A stretch of 64,000 nucleotides of DNA from Bacillus sp. RO3 (GTDB lineage Bacteria; Bacillota; Bacilli; Bacillales; Bacillaceae_B). Both the position numbers and the translations under genes were made by a program. Shown here piece after piece: positions 1 through 10,066 of the stretch (position 1 is the stretch's first letter; each line of letters opens with the position of its first letter). Under the pieces are notes generated by a model. That model was not told where the DNA came from, searched no databases, and worked only from the letters and a program-made list of their open reading frames with translations. The stretch is from positions 434,001 to 498,000 of the forward strand of contig NZ_JAAXCV010000034.1 of NCBI RefSeq assembly GCF_012911895.1, written 5' to 3'.

Positions 1-209
1 GCAAAGAAGCACATTAAACTAAATGATGTAATGAAAAATGTCAGTTTCTTTGATTGAACAATTTTCTTCGCAGCAATAAAAGCTAAGTAAAAAAATATAA
101 TAAACATTATCCACTTATATTCCAAATGGTCTTTATCGGACAACCATTCTGCTATATAGAAAACACTCCATAAAATCATTTGAACTAAAAAAGCAAGATA
201 CGATTTCAT
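1..209 (-). CDS. partial small membrane protein, C-terminus outside window
   Basis: The N-terminal part of a protein of unknown function. It begins MKSYLAFLVQMILWSVFYIA and reads open to the window edge, about 69 residues. The visible part holds two clear hydrophobic segments (about residues 4-20 and 33-48) and the start of a third, separated by a short charged stretch (EWLSDKDHLE). The start is fixed by an AAAGGATG ribosome site 6 bases upstream on the minus strand. It diverges from slp. I do not recognise the family. Confidence 0.7.
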   Translation of the reverse strand, partial: MKSYLAFLVQMILWSVFYIAEWLSDKDHLEYKWIMFIIFFYLAFIAAKKIVQSKKLTFFITSFSLMCFF

Positions 210-376
210 GTTTATTACATCCTTTAAATAATATATTTTAACCGCCTTCTTTTTATTTACCCGTATTTTAGCAGTCAAACCTGTACATAGTCTTCAGTCA
301 TCGTATTAACATAGTATATTCTTTTAAGATTACTTTCATTATGAATGTCTTTTCAATTATGTAACATTTTAATGAC

Positions 377-404
377 TTGACCCTATTGTATTTTTTCCTA
401 TGAT
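377..404 (+). promoter_or_regulatory. probable sigma-A promoter of slp
   Basis: TTGACC at 377-382 and TATGAT at 399-404 are separated by 16 bases. This would give a leader of about 75 bases before the slp start at 488. Prediction from sequence only. Confidence 0.5.
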
Positions 405-487
405 AAAATGTGACTTAAGATCAGTACGAAAGTCATTTATTTACAAATATATCGTTCATTGCATCGTTTAAGAAAAGAGGATGATGA

Positions 488-880
488 ATGAAACACATAT
501 TCACTTTACCAATGCTACTCATCTCCACGATGTTGCTCCTGACTTCATGTGATTATATTTCTTCCAACAAAGTAGTATTAGCAGAAGATCAATTTATTAA
601 AAAGCAGGTTATCTTTTTCACGGATGAACGAAATCTTTCTAAAGAAATTCCCTATTACGATGCAATTATTGAGTTGAAGAAAAAATACCCTGATAGCCTT
701 AAACATTTAAAGGTGGTAAGCCTCAATACGGAAGAACCGAACACTATTACAGATTCTCCACCCACCTCTCCTGCTATCGTTGTGGTTGAAAATAATCAGG
801 TCATATGTAAAGTAGAAGGCCATAACGTGAAGGAAGACATTATAAAACCGGTCTCATCTGCCATTCAAAAATGGGATTAA
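488..880 (+). CDS. slp: Slp-like small lipoprotein
   Basis: A 130-residue secreted lipoprotein. The N-terminus is a lipoprotein signal peptide: MKH, a hydrophobic core, and lipobox LTSC with the modified Cys at residue 21. The mature part looks like a thioredoxin-fold remnant (a QVIFFTDE strand, then a PAIVVVENNQVI strand near residue 95) but has no CXXC motif, so thiol redox activity is not expected. It lies directly downstream of, and converges on, pdhD; in B. subtilis the small PAL-related lipoprotein gene slp occupies the same place beside pdhABCD. The role is unknown. The assignment rests on lipobox, size and position. Confidence 0.7.
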   Translation: MKHIFTLPMLLISTMLLLTSCDYISSNKVVLAEDQFIKKQVIFFTDERNLSKEIPYYDAIIELKKKYPDSLKHLKVVSLNTEEPNTITDSPPTSPAIVVVENNQVICKVEGHNVKEDIIKPVSSAIQKWD

Positions 881-897
881 CAAATTGTTTAATCAAA

Positions 898-935
898 AAA
901 GGGGATTGAAGCTACTTATGTGCTTCAATCCCCTT
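898..935 (+). terminator. terminator of slp
   Basis: A 14-bp perfect stem (AAGGGGATTGAAGC with its complement) closes a short loop and is followed by a T-rich tract. It lies 18 bases after the slp stop codon. Confidence 0.8.
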
Positions 936-954
936 TCTCCAGTGAAAAAGCATA

Positions 955-990
955 AAAAGGATGATTCCAATATTCTGGAATCATCCTTTT
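955..990 (-). terminator. terminator of the pdh operon
   Basis: A 15-bp stem AAAAGGATGATTCCA with its complement and a 6-base loop ends 9 bases from the pdhD stop. Flanking A and T runs let it work in both directions; with the slp terminator it separates the convergent units. Confidence 0.8.
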
Positions 991-999
991 AAAATCTAA

Positions 1000-2409
1000 T
1001 TATTTCACAATATGGATAGGGCTTCCCATAGCAACTTCTGCTGCTTCCATGGAAATCTCACCTAATGTAGGGTGGGCATGAATCGTCATTGCAACGTCTT
1101 CAGCCGTCATACCAGATTCAATCGCCAGTCCTAACTCAGCAATCATATCTGATGCCCCGGAACCTACGATTTGAGCTCCGATAATTAAACCGTCTTCTTT
1201 ACGGGTAACAAGCTTCATGAAGCCATCACTGGCATTTAGGGCCAATGCACGACCATTAGCAGCGAATGGGAATTTAGCAGCAATCACGTCAATTCCTTCT
1301 TCTTTAGCTTGTGCTTCAGAGTATCCTACTGTTGCTAATTCAGGATCTGTGAAACAAACAGCCGGAATACCAAGATAGTCAATTTCCGCCGGCTCACCTG
1401 AGATAACCTCGGCAGCGATTTTACCTTCATAAGATGCTTTATGAGCAAGTGGCGGTCCATCTACGATATCACCGATTGCGAAGATGTTAGGGATGTTCGT
1501 ACGGCACTGCTTATCAATTTTGATAACACCGCGGTCCGACATCTCGATTCCGACTTCTTCAAGACCGATTTCATCCGTGTTGGGGCGACGTCCAACTGTT
1601 ACGAGAACATAATCAGCCTCAACCGTTTTTTCTTCACCTTTTACTTCATATTTAACAACCACGCCGCTGTCGCTTTCTTCGACACCTTTAGCCATGGCTT
1701 TTGTTACTACCTCAACGCCTTTTTTCTTAAGACCTTTTTTCACAACCGTAGTCATTTGCTTTTCGAACCCGCTAAGGATATCGTCTGCACCTTCTAAGAT
1801 CGTTACTTGAGATCCAAGGTTTGCGTAAGCAGTACCAAGTTCAGTACCGATGTAGCCTCCACCGATTACCACAAGTTTCTCTGGAATTTCAGTAAGGGCA
1901 AGGGCACCTGTTGAGTCGATGACGCGCTTTGAGAACTTGAAGCTAGGGATTTCAATTGGACGTGAACCTGTAGCAAGAATCAAGTTCTTGAACTTGTAAG
2001 TTTGGGCAGAATTGTCATCCATCACCCGAAGCGTATTCGTATCTACCAGGTAAGCTTCACCGCGTACGATTTCAGCTTTATTCCCTTTTAGAAGACCCTC
2101 TACACCGCCGGTTAATTTCTTTACAACGCCGGCTTTCCATTCTTGAACTTTATCGAAATTCACTTTTACGTTTTCAGCTACGATCCCCATGTCATCAGAG
2201 TGTTGCGCCTGATGAAAACGGTGACCTGCTGTGATAAGAGCTTTAGATGGGATACAACCAACGTTTAAGCATACTCCACCCATATTCTCTTTTTCGATGA
2301 TTGTCACTTTTTGTCCCAGCTGTGCTGCACGGATCGCAGCGACATACCCTCCGGGACCTGAACCGACTACTATAGTATCTGTTTCAATTGGGAAATCTCC
2401 TACTACCAT
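1000..2409 (-). CDS. pdhD: dihydrolipoamide dehydrogenase (E3)
   Basis: E3 of the pyruvate (and other 2-oxoacid) dehydrogenase complexes: a cytoplasmic FAD flavoprotein that reoxidises dihydrolipoyl groups with NAD+. The 469 residues are full family length. The FAD-binding GSGPGG lies near residue 17. The redox-active disulfide is Cys47/Cys52 in [10 protein letters not shown]. The NAD-binding GGGYIGTE lies near residue 185, the second FAD motif AIGDI near 312, and the catalytic His-Glu pair is in HAHPTLGE near the C-terminus. It is the last gene of pdhABCD, 4 bases after pdhC, and ends at a terminator shared with slp. Confidence 0.97.
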   Translation of the reverse strand: MVVGDFPIETDTIVVGSGPGGYVAAIRAAQLGQKVTIIEKENMGGVCLNVGCIPSKALITAGHRFHQAQHSDDMGIVAENVKVNFDKVQEWKAGVVKKLTGGVEGLLKGNKAEIVRGEAYLVDTNTLRVMDDNSAQTYKFKNLILATGSRPIEIPSFKFSKRVIDSTGALALTEIPEKLVVIGGGYIGTELGTAYANLGSQVTILEGADDILSGFEKQMTTVVKKGLKKKGVEVVTKAMAKGVEESDSGVVVKYEVKGEEKTVEADYVLVTVGRRPNTDEIGLEEVGIEMSDRGVIKIDKQCRTNIPNIFAIGDIVDGPPLAHKASYEGKIAAEVISGEPAEIDYLGIPAVCFTDPELATVGYSEAQAKEEGIDVIAAKFPFAANGRALALNASDGFMKLVTRKEDGLIIGAQIVGSGASDMIAELGLAIESGMTAEDVAMTIHAHPTLGEISMEAAEVAMGSPIHIVK

Positions 2410-2413
2410 CGTA

Positions 2414-3742
2414 TTACGCCTCCATTAATAATAATTCTGGATCGTTCAACAAACGCTTGATATGGTTAAGTGCATGTTGAGCAGTAGCTCCGTCGATCAT
2501 GCGGTGATCGAAGCTCAATGATAATGCTAACACAGGTGCGGCTACAATTTCACCATTTTTAACTACAGGTTTTTCAGCAATGCGTCCAACACCAAGGATG
2601 GCAACCTCTGGGTGGTTGATTACCGGAGTGAACCATTGTCCGCCTGCAGAACCGATATTCGTGATCGTGCAGGAAGCACCCTTCATTTCATCTCCTGAAA
2701 GTTTACCATCTCGAGCTTTACCAGCCAGTTCATTGATTTCATTTGAAATAGAGAACATGGACTTACGATCCGCATTTTTCACAACTGGTACCAATAGACC
2801 TTTGTCAGTATCTGCAGCGATACCGATGTTGTAATAATGCTTTTGAACGATTTCACTCGTTGAATCATCAATGGAAGTATTCAGAGCCGGATACTCGCGC
2901 AATGCACTTGTCAATGCTTTAACGATATAAGGCAAGAAAGTTAACTTGATGCCTTTTTCAGCTGCAACTTCCTTGAACTTCTTACGGTGAGCCCATAGTT
3001 TGGTTACATCGATTTCATCCATTAAAGTAACGTGAGGAGCTGTGTGCTTAGAGTTAACCATGGCTTTAGCGATCGCTTTGCGCATACCGCTCATTTTCTC
3101 ACGAGTTTCTGGATATTCACCCTCTGGAGCTTTCGGTGCAGCCGGTTTCGTGTCAGCCACAGGTGCTTTTTCTTCTGTTTTTGCTTCTTCAGCTGTGTCG
3201 ACTGGTTTAGAATCCCCGCTTAAGAACGCATCGATATCTTCTTTAACGACACGTCCGTTTTTGCCGGAACCGGATACCTGACGGATTTCCACGCCGTTTT
3301 CTCTAGCATATTTACGAACAGAAGGCATAGCGATGACACGCTTATTAGGGTCAACTTCTGCTTCTGCCTTTGAATCTGCGCCTTTTTCGTCTGCTTTTTC
3401 AGGTGCTGCATCTTTGTTGTCTTCTTGTTTTTCCGCTTTTTCTTCAGCTTTAGGAGCTTCTTTCTTTTCTCCGTCATCACCTTTGAACTGAAGGTCTTCA
3501 TAACCTGGTGCGTCGAACTTGATCAGGGTATCACCAACAACTGCAACCGTTCCTTCGTCAACAAGAAGTTCTTCCACTGTTCCTGCTACTGGAGACGGGA
3601 TCTCTACGACCGCTTTATCATTTTGGACTTCACATAGTACATCGTCTTCTTCCACTTTATCGCCAGGCTTAACAAACCATTTTACGATTTCACCTTCATG
3701 AATACCTTCACCAATGTCTGGTAATTTGAATTCGAATGACAT
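2414..3742 (-). CDS. pdhC: dihydrolipoamide acetyltransferase (E2)
   Basis: The core acetyltransferase of the pyruvate dehydrogenase complex, 442 residues. In order: one lipoyl domain (residues 1-80, lipoylated Lys43 in [11 protein letters not shown]), a long Lys/Glu/Ala-rich flexible linker, a peripheral subunit-binding domain ([14 protein letters not shown], about 137-170), a second linker, and the catalytic domain with the active-site motif DHRMIDG near the C-terminus. I chose the start at [11 protein letters not shown] because the lipoyl domain begins there and CAGGAGG sits 8 bases upstream; the reading frame stays open for 21 more codons upstream. It is separated from pdhB by about 156 bases carrying two hairpins. 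Confidence 0.96.
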   Translation of the reverse strand: MSFEFKLPDIGEGIHEGEIVKWFVKPGDKVEEDDVLCEVQNDKAVVEIPSPVAGTVEELLVDEGTVAVVGDTLIKFDAPGYEDLQFKGDDGEKKEAPKAEEKAEKQEDNKDAAPEKADEKGADSKAEAEVDPNKRVIAMPSVRKYARENGVEIRQVSGSGKNGRVVKEDIDAFLSGDSKPVDTAEEAKTEEKAPVADTKPAAPKAPEGEYPETREKMSGMRKAIAKAMVNSKHTAPHVTLMDEIDVTKLWAHRKKFKEVAAEKGIKLTFLPYIVKALTSALREYPALNTSIDDSTSEIVQKHYYNIGIAADTDKGLLVPVVKNADRKSMFSISNEINELAGKARDGKLSGDEMKGASCTITNIGSAGGQWFTPVINHPEVAILGVGRIAEKPVVKNGEIVAAPVLALSLSFDHRMIDGATAQHALNHIKRLLNDPELLLMEA

Positions 3743-3832
3743 GGACTCTACCTCCTGTATTGAATAATGATTAAAAATAGATGAATGTTTTTGTCTATCT
3801 GTCAACTTTTCTTATATCTATAATTGGAAAAG

Positions 3833-3892
3833 AGAAGGGTGGACTACCCTTCTGATTTCTTTTACATATCAGGGAGGAGCATCGTTGCTCCT
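3833..3892 (-). promoter_or_regulatory. tandem hairpins between E1-beta and E2 genes, possible attenuator
   Basis: Two short perfect inverted repeats lie in the only large gap of the pdh operon. One at 3875-3892 has arms AGGAGCA/TGCTCCT and a 4-base loop. One at 3833-3853 has arms AGAAGGGT/ACCCTTCT and a 5-base loop. On the transcribed strand the second is followed by a pyrimidine-rich CTCTTTTCC. They resemble a weak terminator or RNA-processing site that could set E1:E2/E3 ratios. This is inference. Confidence 0.5.
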
Positions 3893-3898
3893 TACCCA

Positions 3899-4876
3899 TT
3901 AAAAGTTCAATACTTTTTTAGCCGTTTCAAGAACGTCTTTGTGGTTAGGTAACCAGATTGGTTCTGCTTGAGAGAATGAGTATACTGTATCTGGTGCCGC
4001 TACACGAAGGACTGGTGCCTCAAGGCTGAGAATCGCACGGTCATTGATTTCAGCGACAACATTCGCTGCAATACCCGCTTGTTTTTGAGCCTCTTGCACA
4101 ACGATGGCACGATTGGTTTTCTCAACGGAAGCCATGATTGTTTCGATGTCCAGCGGGCTAACCGTACGAAGATCGATTACTTCGGCTGAATAACCTTCTT
4201 TTTCAAGTTCATCAGCAGCTTTCAATGATTCATGTACCATAGCTCCGTAAGTGATGATCGAAAGGTCAGTACCTTCGCGTTTCACATCGGCTTTACCGAT
4301 TTCGATCGTATATTCTTCTTCTGGCACTTCTTGACGGAATGAACGGTATAATTTCATGTGCTCCAGGAAAATAACCGGATCATTATCTCGAATAGAAGAA
4401 ATCAATAGACCTTTAGCGTCATAAGGAGTTGACGGGATAACAACTTTAAGACCCGGTTGCTGAGCCATCAATCCTTCTAAGCTGTCCGCATGAAGTTCTG
4501 GAGTATGTACTCCACCACCGAATGGGGAACGAATTGTAATAGGAGAAGTATACGTACCACCTGAACGGTAACGCATACGTGCCATTTGTCCACTTACTGA
4601 GTCCATTACTTCATATACGAAACCGAAGAATTGGATTTCAGGTACTGGACGGTACCCTTCTAATGCTAAACCGATTGCTAAACCACCGATTCCGGATTCT
4701 GCTAGTGGGGTATCAAATACACGGTCTTCACCGAATTCTTTTTGAAGTCCTTCCGTTGCACGGAATACACCACCGTTAAGGCCTACGTCCTCACCAAAAA
4801 CTAATACGTCTTCGTTGTTGCGTAGTTCTGTGCGCAGTGCATCAGTGATCGCTTGAATCATTGTCATTTGCGCCAT
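3899..4876 (-). CDS. pdhB: pyruvate dehydrogenase E1 component, beta subunit
   Basis: The beta chain of the alpha2-beta2 thiamine-diphosphate-dependent pyruvate decarboxylase, 325 residues, standard for Bacillus. The N-terminal pyrimidine-binding domain carries [18 protein letters not shown] with the conserved Glu and continues through [17 protein letters not shown]. The C-terminal transketolase domain carries [15 protein letters not shown] and DLRTVSPLD. It follows pdhA after 3 bases and is probably translationally coupled to it. Confidence 0.96.
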   Translation of the reverse strand: MAQMTMIQAITDALRTELRNNEDVLVFGEDVGLNGGVFRATEGLQKEFGEDRVFDTPLAESGIGGLAIGLALEGYRPVPEIQFFGFVYEVMDSVSGQMARMRYRSGGTYTSPITIRSPFGGGVHTPELHADSLEGLMAQQPGLKVVIPSTPYDAKGLLISSIRDNDPVIFLEHMKLYRSFRQEVPEEEYTIEIGKADVKREGTDLSIITYGAMVHESLKAADELEKEGYSAEVIDLRTVSPLDIETIMASVEKTNRAIVVQEAQKQAGIAANVVAEINDRAILSLEAPVLRVAAPDTVYSFSQAEPIWLPNHKDVLETAKKVLNF

Positions 4877-4879
4877 GGC

Positions 4880-6004
<1,125 letters not shown>

Positions 6005-6136
6005 CTATCCTTTCTTTATACATTTATTTTGGTTTTTTTACATACAAAGTTTAGATTACCCAAATTCAGTATGACCTACCACAATACTTGCGGATACACA
6101 CACTATCAATAGTTTTCCACAAATACCAAGAAAGAA

Positions 6137-6158
6137 AACCCGAAATTGAATTCGAGTT
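6137..6158 (-). promoter_or_regulatory. hairpin in the pdhA leader, possible attenuator
   Basis: AACCCGAA and TTCGAGTT form an 8-bp stem (one wobble pair) with a 6-base loop. On the transcribed strand it is followed by TTTCTTTC. It lies between the predicted pdhA promoter and the gene. Whether it terminates transcription is unknown. Confidence 0.35.
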
Positions 6159-6215
6159 TCATCTGTATTAGTCCATGTACTATAACGACTGGTACAATCC
6201 ATGAATACCTTTACT

Positions 6216-6245
6216 AGTTTACAATATAGAAATTCAGGAAGTCAA
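6216..6245 (-). promoter_or_regulatory. candidate pdhA promoter
   Basis: On the minus strand TTGACT (6240-6245) and TAAACT (6216-6221) are 18 bases apart. The predicted leader is about 210 bases and includes the hairpin at 6137-6158. The -10 match is moderate. Confidence 0.4.
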
Positions 6246-6249
6246 CGAC

Positions 6250-6600
6250 AAAGTATTACAAATTCTTGTTCTCAACCAAACAATGTAATGATCACTGACA
6301 ATTCTTTCACAAACTGTATCAGTACTCCCCAACCTACTGTTATATATAAACTCACAGAAACATCCCTTCTGTTATAGAGTAAGCAATCCATTTTTCCTCT
6401 ATATCCCTTTGTACCATAAAAAGAACCGGTCGGGCTCATTCATCAACCCTTCTTTTCTAACTGTCGGTTTGTATCTGACGGTGAAATTTTTCGTATGATA
6501 GGGCAAGATAGAGGAGGTCCATCTCCGCCTCTCAAGGAAGTGATGTTCCAGCTGAGAGAATCTTCCACTTCCCCTTTCAAAGGCGCAGGTCCATAACAAT
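6250..6600. other. intergenic region without a recognisable gene
   Basis: Upstream of the pdhA promoter and up to the ykyA terminator I find no coding region with a ribosome site. An open frame at 6399-6599 (minus) has no initiation signal or recognisable product. No known riboswitch core is seen. Confidence 0.5.
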
Positions 6601-6605
6601 AGACT

Positions 6606-6648
6606 AAAAAAGCGATAGAGGGGAAATATTTCCCCTCTATCGCTTTTT
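6606..6648 (-). terminator. terminator of ykyA
   Basis: The arms AAAAAGCGATAGAGGGGAAA and complement make a roughly 20-bp stem ending in a T run on the minus strand, 9 bases after the ykyA stop. Confidence 0.85.
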
Positions 6649-6656
6649 ATCAGACA

Positions 6657-7316
6657 CTATTCTTTGTCTTTCACATCAAGACCGGCACTTGAGTAAAATG
6701 CTTGTTTCAGCTTATTGAATTCTTCCGTCTTCTTATTATAATCATCATTGAACTTCACGATTTTCTCGTACTTTTCATTAATGGACGAGATTTGTCTTTC
6801 AAGCTCTTCCAGTGTGAGTTCCTTGTTTTTAAACATATGATAAAGTTCTTTATCCAGAGACAGTGCATCCAGATAAGAAGTTGTCAGTTTTTCATGAAGC
6901 TCGTATCGTTCCGCCATCGTTTCATTCAGTTTTTCGGCTTCATTTTTCAGGTCTTCGTTTTCTAATTTATCAACATAGCCCGAAGCTTTAGAAAACTCTT
7001 CCTTAGCTTCATTCATGGCTGTTCGTTCTTTTTCGATGTATTCTTTCCTTTGATTGATGTTGTCAAGAGCTTCATCGGAAAGCTTTACAATCTGGTCAAA
7101 CTCCTTCATCCCAAGCTCCATAACCTTAGTATAAATTTCTTTCTCTTTTTCTTCCAGTTTTTGAAGAGGCTTCTGCACTTCAACATATTGGCCTTCTTTA
7201 GAAACGGTTTCTTCAAGAACATGATACATATCTTCCTCGGGTGAAGAACCACCAACGCAGCCCATCATGATGAAGATAGCGGCTACCAAAACGAAAGCAA
7301 AACGAAATTTCGACAC
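6657..7316 (-). CDS. ykyA: YkyA-type cell-surface lipoprotein
   Basis: A 219-residue lipoprotein. The signal peptide ends in lipobox IMMGC (lipidated Cys20). The rest is almost entirely charged coiled coil (KLEEKEKEIYTKV, YIEKERTAMNEAKEEF, LKNEAEKLNETMAERYEL), which points to an elongated helical protein on the outer face of the membrane. B. subtilis ykyA lies at the same place between defB and pdhA and is annotated as a putative cell-wall binding lipoprotein. Function unproven. Preceded by its own promoter. Confidence 0.82.
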   Translation of the reverse strand: MSKFRFAFVLVAAIFIMMGCVGGSSPEEDMYHVLEETVSKEGQYVEVQKPLQKLEEKEKEIYTKVMELGMKEFDQIVKLSDEALDNINQRKEYIEKERTAMNEAKEEFSKASGYVDKLENEDLKNEAEKLNETMAERYELHEKLTTSYLDALSLDKELYHMFKNKELTLEELERQISSINEKYEKIVKFNDDYNKKTEEFNKLKQAFYSSAGLDVKDKE

Positions 7317-7349
7317 AACTAGATCCCCCTTAACTATTTACCACCTTCT

Positions 7350-7378
7350 ACTATATCTGTGTCTTCAACGTTTGACAA
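7350..7378 (-). promoter_or_regulatory. probable sigma-A promoter of ykyA
   Basis: On the minus strand TTGTCA (7373-7378) and TATAGT (7350-7355) are exactly 17 bases apart, about 35 bases upstream of the ykyA start. The rest of the ykyA-def gap (to 7638) shows nothing else I can name. Confidence 0.6.
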
Positions 7379-7638
7379 TAGGGATTTACAACTGTGGAAA
7401 AAAATGTCGATTGGACTATTCTCCTATTAAGATCATTATGTCAGATGCGGGGTCTTTATTCCTTTAAATCACAAATCTCCTACATTAACTTTTCAGAGGT
7501 TAAATGGTAGACTATTATCATACATAATAGATTATCTTTGTATATAAAATAGAGATGTTTTGATCATTCCAGTTCGTTGTGTGGAGGAGTGTATCAATCC
7601 TTCATTACCATCTCTATAGTACTTGAGGAGGAAATTCA

Positions 7639-8193
7639 ATGATTACGATGAATGATATCATCCGGGAGGGTCATCCTACATTAACGATGGTTGCAAAGGA
7701 AGTACCTCTCCCCCCTACGAAAGAAGACCAGGAAACATTAAAAAGCTTATTAGAGTATGTCGTGAACAGCCAAGATCCTGAAATGGCAAGTAAATATGGC
7801 CTTAGGCCCGGGATCGGCCTTGCTGCACCTCAAATAAATGTTTCTAAGCGGATGCTTGCTGTAAATGTGACAGACCATCAAGGTAAATTATACAGCTACG
7901 CTTTATTCAATCCGAAGATCATCAGTCACTCAATTGAAAAAGCATATTTAACATCTGGAGAAGGATGTTTATCGGTGGACCGAAATGTTCCCGGATATGT
8001 ACCCCGCTATGCAAGAGTCACGGTTAAAGGGTGGGATGTGGACGGAAACGAAGTGAAACTCCGATTAAAAGGACTGCCTTCGATTGTCTTCCAACATGAA
8101 ATCGATCACCTGAATGGAATCATGTTCTACGATCATATCAATCAAAGCAATCCATTTGAACCTATCCCTGATGCAATTGCCATTGAACGCTAA
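7639..8193 (+). CDS. def: peptide deformylase
   Basis: Removes the N-formyl group from nascent proteins; a cytoplasmic Fe2+/Zn2+ enzyme. It has 184 residues, the length and insertions of the type 2 (Gram-positive, YkrB/DefB) class. All three motifs are present: [13 protein letters not shown] with the metal Cys, and QHEIDHLNG with the two metal His residues and the catalytic Glu. GAGGAGG lies 10 bases upstream. It is monocistronic and shares a terminator with convergent ykrA. Confidence 0.95.
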   Translation: MITMNDIIREGHPTLTMVAKEVPLPPTKEDQETLKSLLEYVVNSQDPEMASKYGLRPGIGLAAPQINVSKRMLAVNVTDHQGKLYSYALFNPKIISHSIEKAYLTSGEGCLSVDRNVPGYVPRYARVTVKGWDVDGNEVKLRLKGLPSIVFQHEIDHLNGIMFYDHINQSNPFEPIPDAIAIER

Positions 8194-8231
8194 AGAAAGA
8201 CCTCTTCCCCGACAGGGAAGAGGTCTTTCTT
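8193..8231. terminator. bidirectional terminator between def and ykrA
   Basis: A 17-bp perfect stem (AAGAAAGACCTCTTCCC with its complement) and a 5-base loop overlap the last bases of the def stop codon and lie 1 base from the ykrA stop. Confidence 0.85.
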
Positions 8232-8232
8232 G

Positions 8233-9003
8233 TTAAATTAAATCCAACTTCTTCAAACCATAACTAATTCCATCATCATCTACATGTTTCGTGATGAAAT
8301 CTGCATGTTTCTGTACTTCTTCGACAGCATTACCCATGGCGATACCAGTTCCGACTGATTGAATCATCTCGATATCATTCAATCCATCACCGAACGCATA
8401 CACATCTTTCAATTCAAACCCCAGCTTAGCAATCATCTTCTTGATGCCTTCTGCCTTCGATCCACCTTTTGGAAGGATATCCATTGAGTACTGATGCCAG
8501 CGAATGAAGGTGAAATCCTTGTATTTCTCCCGATAAAAGTTCTCTTCCTCTTTTGTACAGAATAACAGGGATTGATAAATATCCCTTCCCTTATAAAATT
8601 CTGGCGCATAATCGGGGTGAGGGAACTTTAAACTCCCCATACTTTCTTCAATATACTGATGATGCTTTTCGTTTGATTTCATCGTTTCATGATTTAAATG
8701 GACCACCGGATGTTCCTTTGTATACGTATCCTCCAGTAACTCTTCCAGCATATCAATTTTTAGTGGATTTGTGTAAATGACCTCATTTTCAAAAACCACG
8801 TACTGCCCATTAAAGGATACAAAGGATTCTATTCCCAACTCTTCCCTCAGACTCTCATACATAAATGGAGCTCTTCCAGTTGCAATCGCTACGTATGTTC
8901 CGTTGGATTGTAAAGTGCGTATGGCCTCTTTAGTCGTTTGGGGCAGCTTCTTATCATGATCAAGCAGCGTACCGTCTATATCGAAGAAAACTATTTTAGA
9001 CAT
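8233..9003 (-). CDS. ykrA: Cof-type HAD-superfamily phosphatase YkrA
   Basis: 256 residues. The HAD motif I is FFDIDGTLLD at residues 5-14 (nucleophile and acid Asp), motif II is IATGR, and motif IV is AFGDGLNDIEMI, with a large C2B cap in between as in Cof/sugar-phosphate phosphatases. The likely substrates are small phosphorylated metabolites; the real one is not known. The start is the ATG with AAGGAG 7 bases upstream, six codons inside the longest open frame. It lies between def and rpoY, as in B. subtilis. Confidence 0.85.
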   Translation of the reverse strand: MSKIVFFDIDGTLLDHDKKLPQTTKEAIRTLQSNGTYVAIATGRAPFMYESLREELGIESFVSFNGQYVVFENEVIYTNPLKIDMLEELLEDTYTKEHPVVHLNHETMKSNEKHHQYIEESMGSLKFPHPDYAPEFYKGRDIYQSLLFCTKEEENFYREKYKDFTFIRWHQYSMDILPKGGSKAEGIKKMIAKLGFELKDVYAFGDGLNDIEMIQSVGTGIAMGNAVEEVQKHADFITKHVDDDGISYGLKKLDLI

Positions 9004-9237
9004 ATCCGTTCTCCTTTTCATACATAATCGACTTTCTTATTTATCCGTTGTTTAAGGTAATCTTTTGAGGCTTAATTGTCAATGAATCAATACAAACACT
9101 CCCATTTACCAAACTTAACCATGTAAGAGATTCAAAAAATTCCGTACAATATAAGTAAGACAACAGAGACGTATGTAGGATTGTTCCTTTACTTCAAAGG
9201 AAAATCTCGGTAAACTATTGATAAGGAGTGATCTGCC

Positions 9238-9309
9238 ATGTTAAAAAAGCTCAGAAAAAAGCTTTTGAAACAGTGGAAAGATTTGCTTAGAAAAAAAACG
9301 ATTGCATAG
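9238..9309 (+). CDS. 23-residue cationic amphipathic peptide
   Basis: ATG at 9238 follows ATAAGGAGTGATCTGCC, a strong ribosome site 8 bases away. It reads 23 codons to TAG: MLKKLRKKLLKQ followed by WKDLLRKKTIA. Eleven of 23 residues are Lys or Arg, with Leu, Trp and Ile on the opposite face of a helix. This is the pattern of membrane-binding or RNA-binding micro-proteins, or of a type I toxin or cytolytic peptide. A long-looped hairpin follows at 9398-9447. I do not recognise the family and no function is assigned. Too small for default gene callers. Confidence 0.6.
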   Translation: MLKKLRKKLLKQWKDLLRKKTIA

Positions 9310-9397
9310 TATTTTAAACTGCCGACCGAACCCAAGCAGACTTACTACTAAAATACATGTAAATCGGTTATACTGTTTTATGTTTATACAAATAATA

Positions 9398-9447
9398 AGG
9401 GACTGACGCCACTAGTGAGCATTTTCGTCTCCGTTGGTTCAGTCCCT
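9398..9447 (+). terminator. probable terminator after the small peptide gene
   Basis: AGGGACTGA at 9398-9406 pairs perfectly with TCAGTCCCT at 9439-9447 across a 32-base loop. A pyrimidine-rich tail ending in TTTTTT follows. It lies 89 bases after the peptide stop. Confidence 0.5.
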
Positions 9448-9645
9448 CTTCTATATTTTTTCACGAATTGGTAGAGGATCTTTGTAAAAACTTTATTTAC
9501 ATGAAAGAATCCTATATAATTTATAGCATACATAATCAAGATTTATCATTCCCATTGAATGACAGGACGATTTATCTGCGTTTGAAAGATCACCTTCTCC
9601 AGTGTTGATATGCGTGAATCATAAGGCTTGCTTCTGAAAGTTTGG

Positions 9646-9695
9646 CCTGTGTTAAGGAAATGATTTGTATTGGACATTCATTTCCTTAACACAGG
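9646..9695. repeat. 18-bp perfect inverted repeat in the rpoY-rnjA upstream region
   Basis: CCTGTGTTAAGGAAATGA (9646-9663) is repeated in perfect inversion at 9678-9695 around a 14-base loop. No T run follows on either strand, so it is not a simple intrinsic terminator. It lies 160 bases before rpoY. The rest of 9448-9855 shows only AT-rich promoter-like DNA and a 6-bp hairpin near 9749-9768. Confidence 0.75.
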
Positions 9696-9855
9696 GCATA
9701 GATGAGCCATAAAGGAACACAACATTGTTCAAAACGCTTTTTCAATCGGAGGCAGTGTCAGGTGCCTCAAACGCCGCTTATGCTATGTAGTTGATAACTT
9801 TTTTATCATAGATGAAAGTTAGATTTTTTGAAAACGGATAAGGAGAGAGAAAAAC

Positions 9856-10062
9856 ATGATTTTTAAAGTATTTTATCAAGAAAGTAAAGGGGAAGTGCCT
9901 GTTCGCGAATGCACTCAATCTCTTTACATGAAAGCAGAATCAGAACGTGAAGTACGCCTTAAATTAAAAGACAAACCGTATAACATCGAATTCGTACAAA
10001 AGCTAGAGGGCGCTTTTTTAGAGTATGAACAAAACCATCATTCTTTCGAGTTGGAGCAATAA
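9856..10062 (+). CDS. rpoY: RNA polymerase epsilon subunit
   Basis: A small accessory subunit of Firmicutes RNA polymerase (YkzG), 68 residues, beginning [19 protein letters not shown]. The length and the two-strand-helix-strand pattern with the conserved ESEREVR stretch match the family. AAGGAGAGAG lies upstream. It sits 4 bases before rnjA, the usual arrangement in Bacillus, so the two are co-transcribed. Confidence 0.92.
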   Translation: MIFKVFYQESKGEVPVRECTQSLYMKAESEREVRLKLKDKPYNIEFVQKLEGAFLEYEQNHHSFELEQ

Positions 10063-10066
10063 AAAT

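Noticed and set aside
6399-6599. 66-codon open frame on the minus strand between ykyA and pdhA
   Set aside because: No ribosome site, no recognisable motif, atypical composition, and it runs into the ykyA terminator region.
10025-10066. Upstream extension of RNase J1 into rpoY
   Set aside because: It would overlap rpoY out of frame and add residues absent from the family; the ATG at 10067 gives 555 residues as in B. subtilis.
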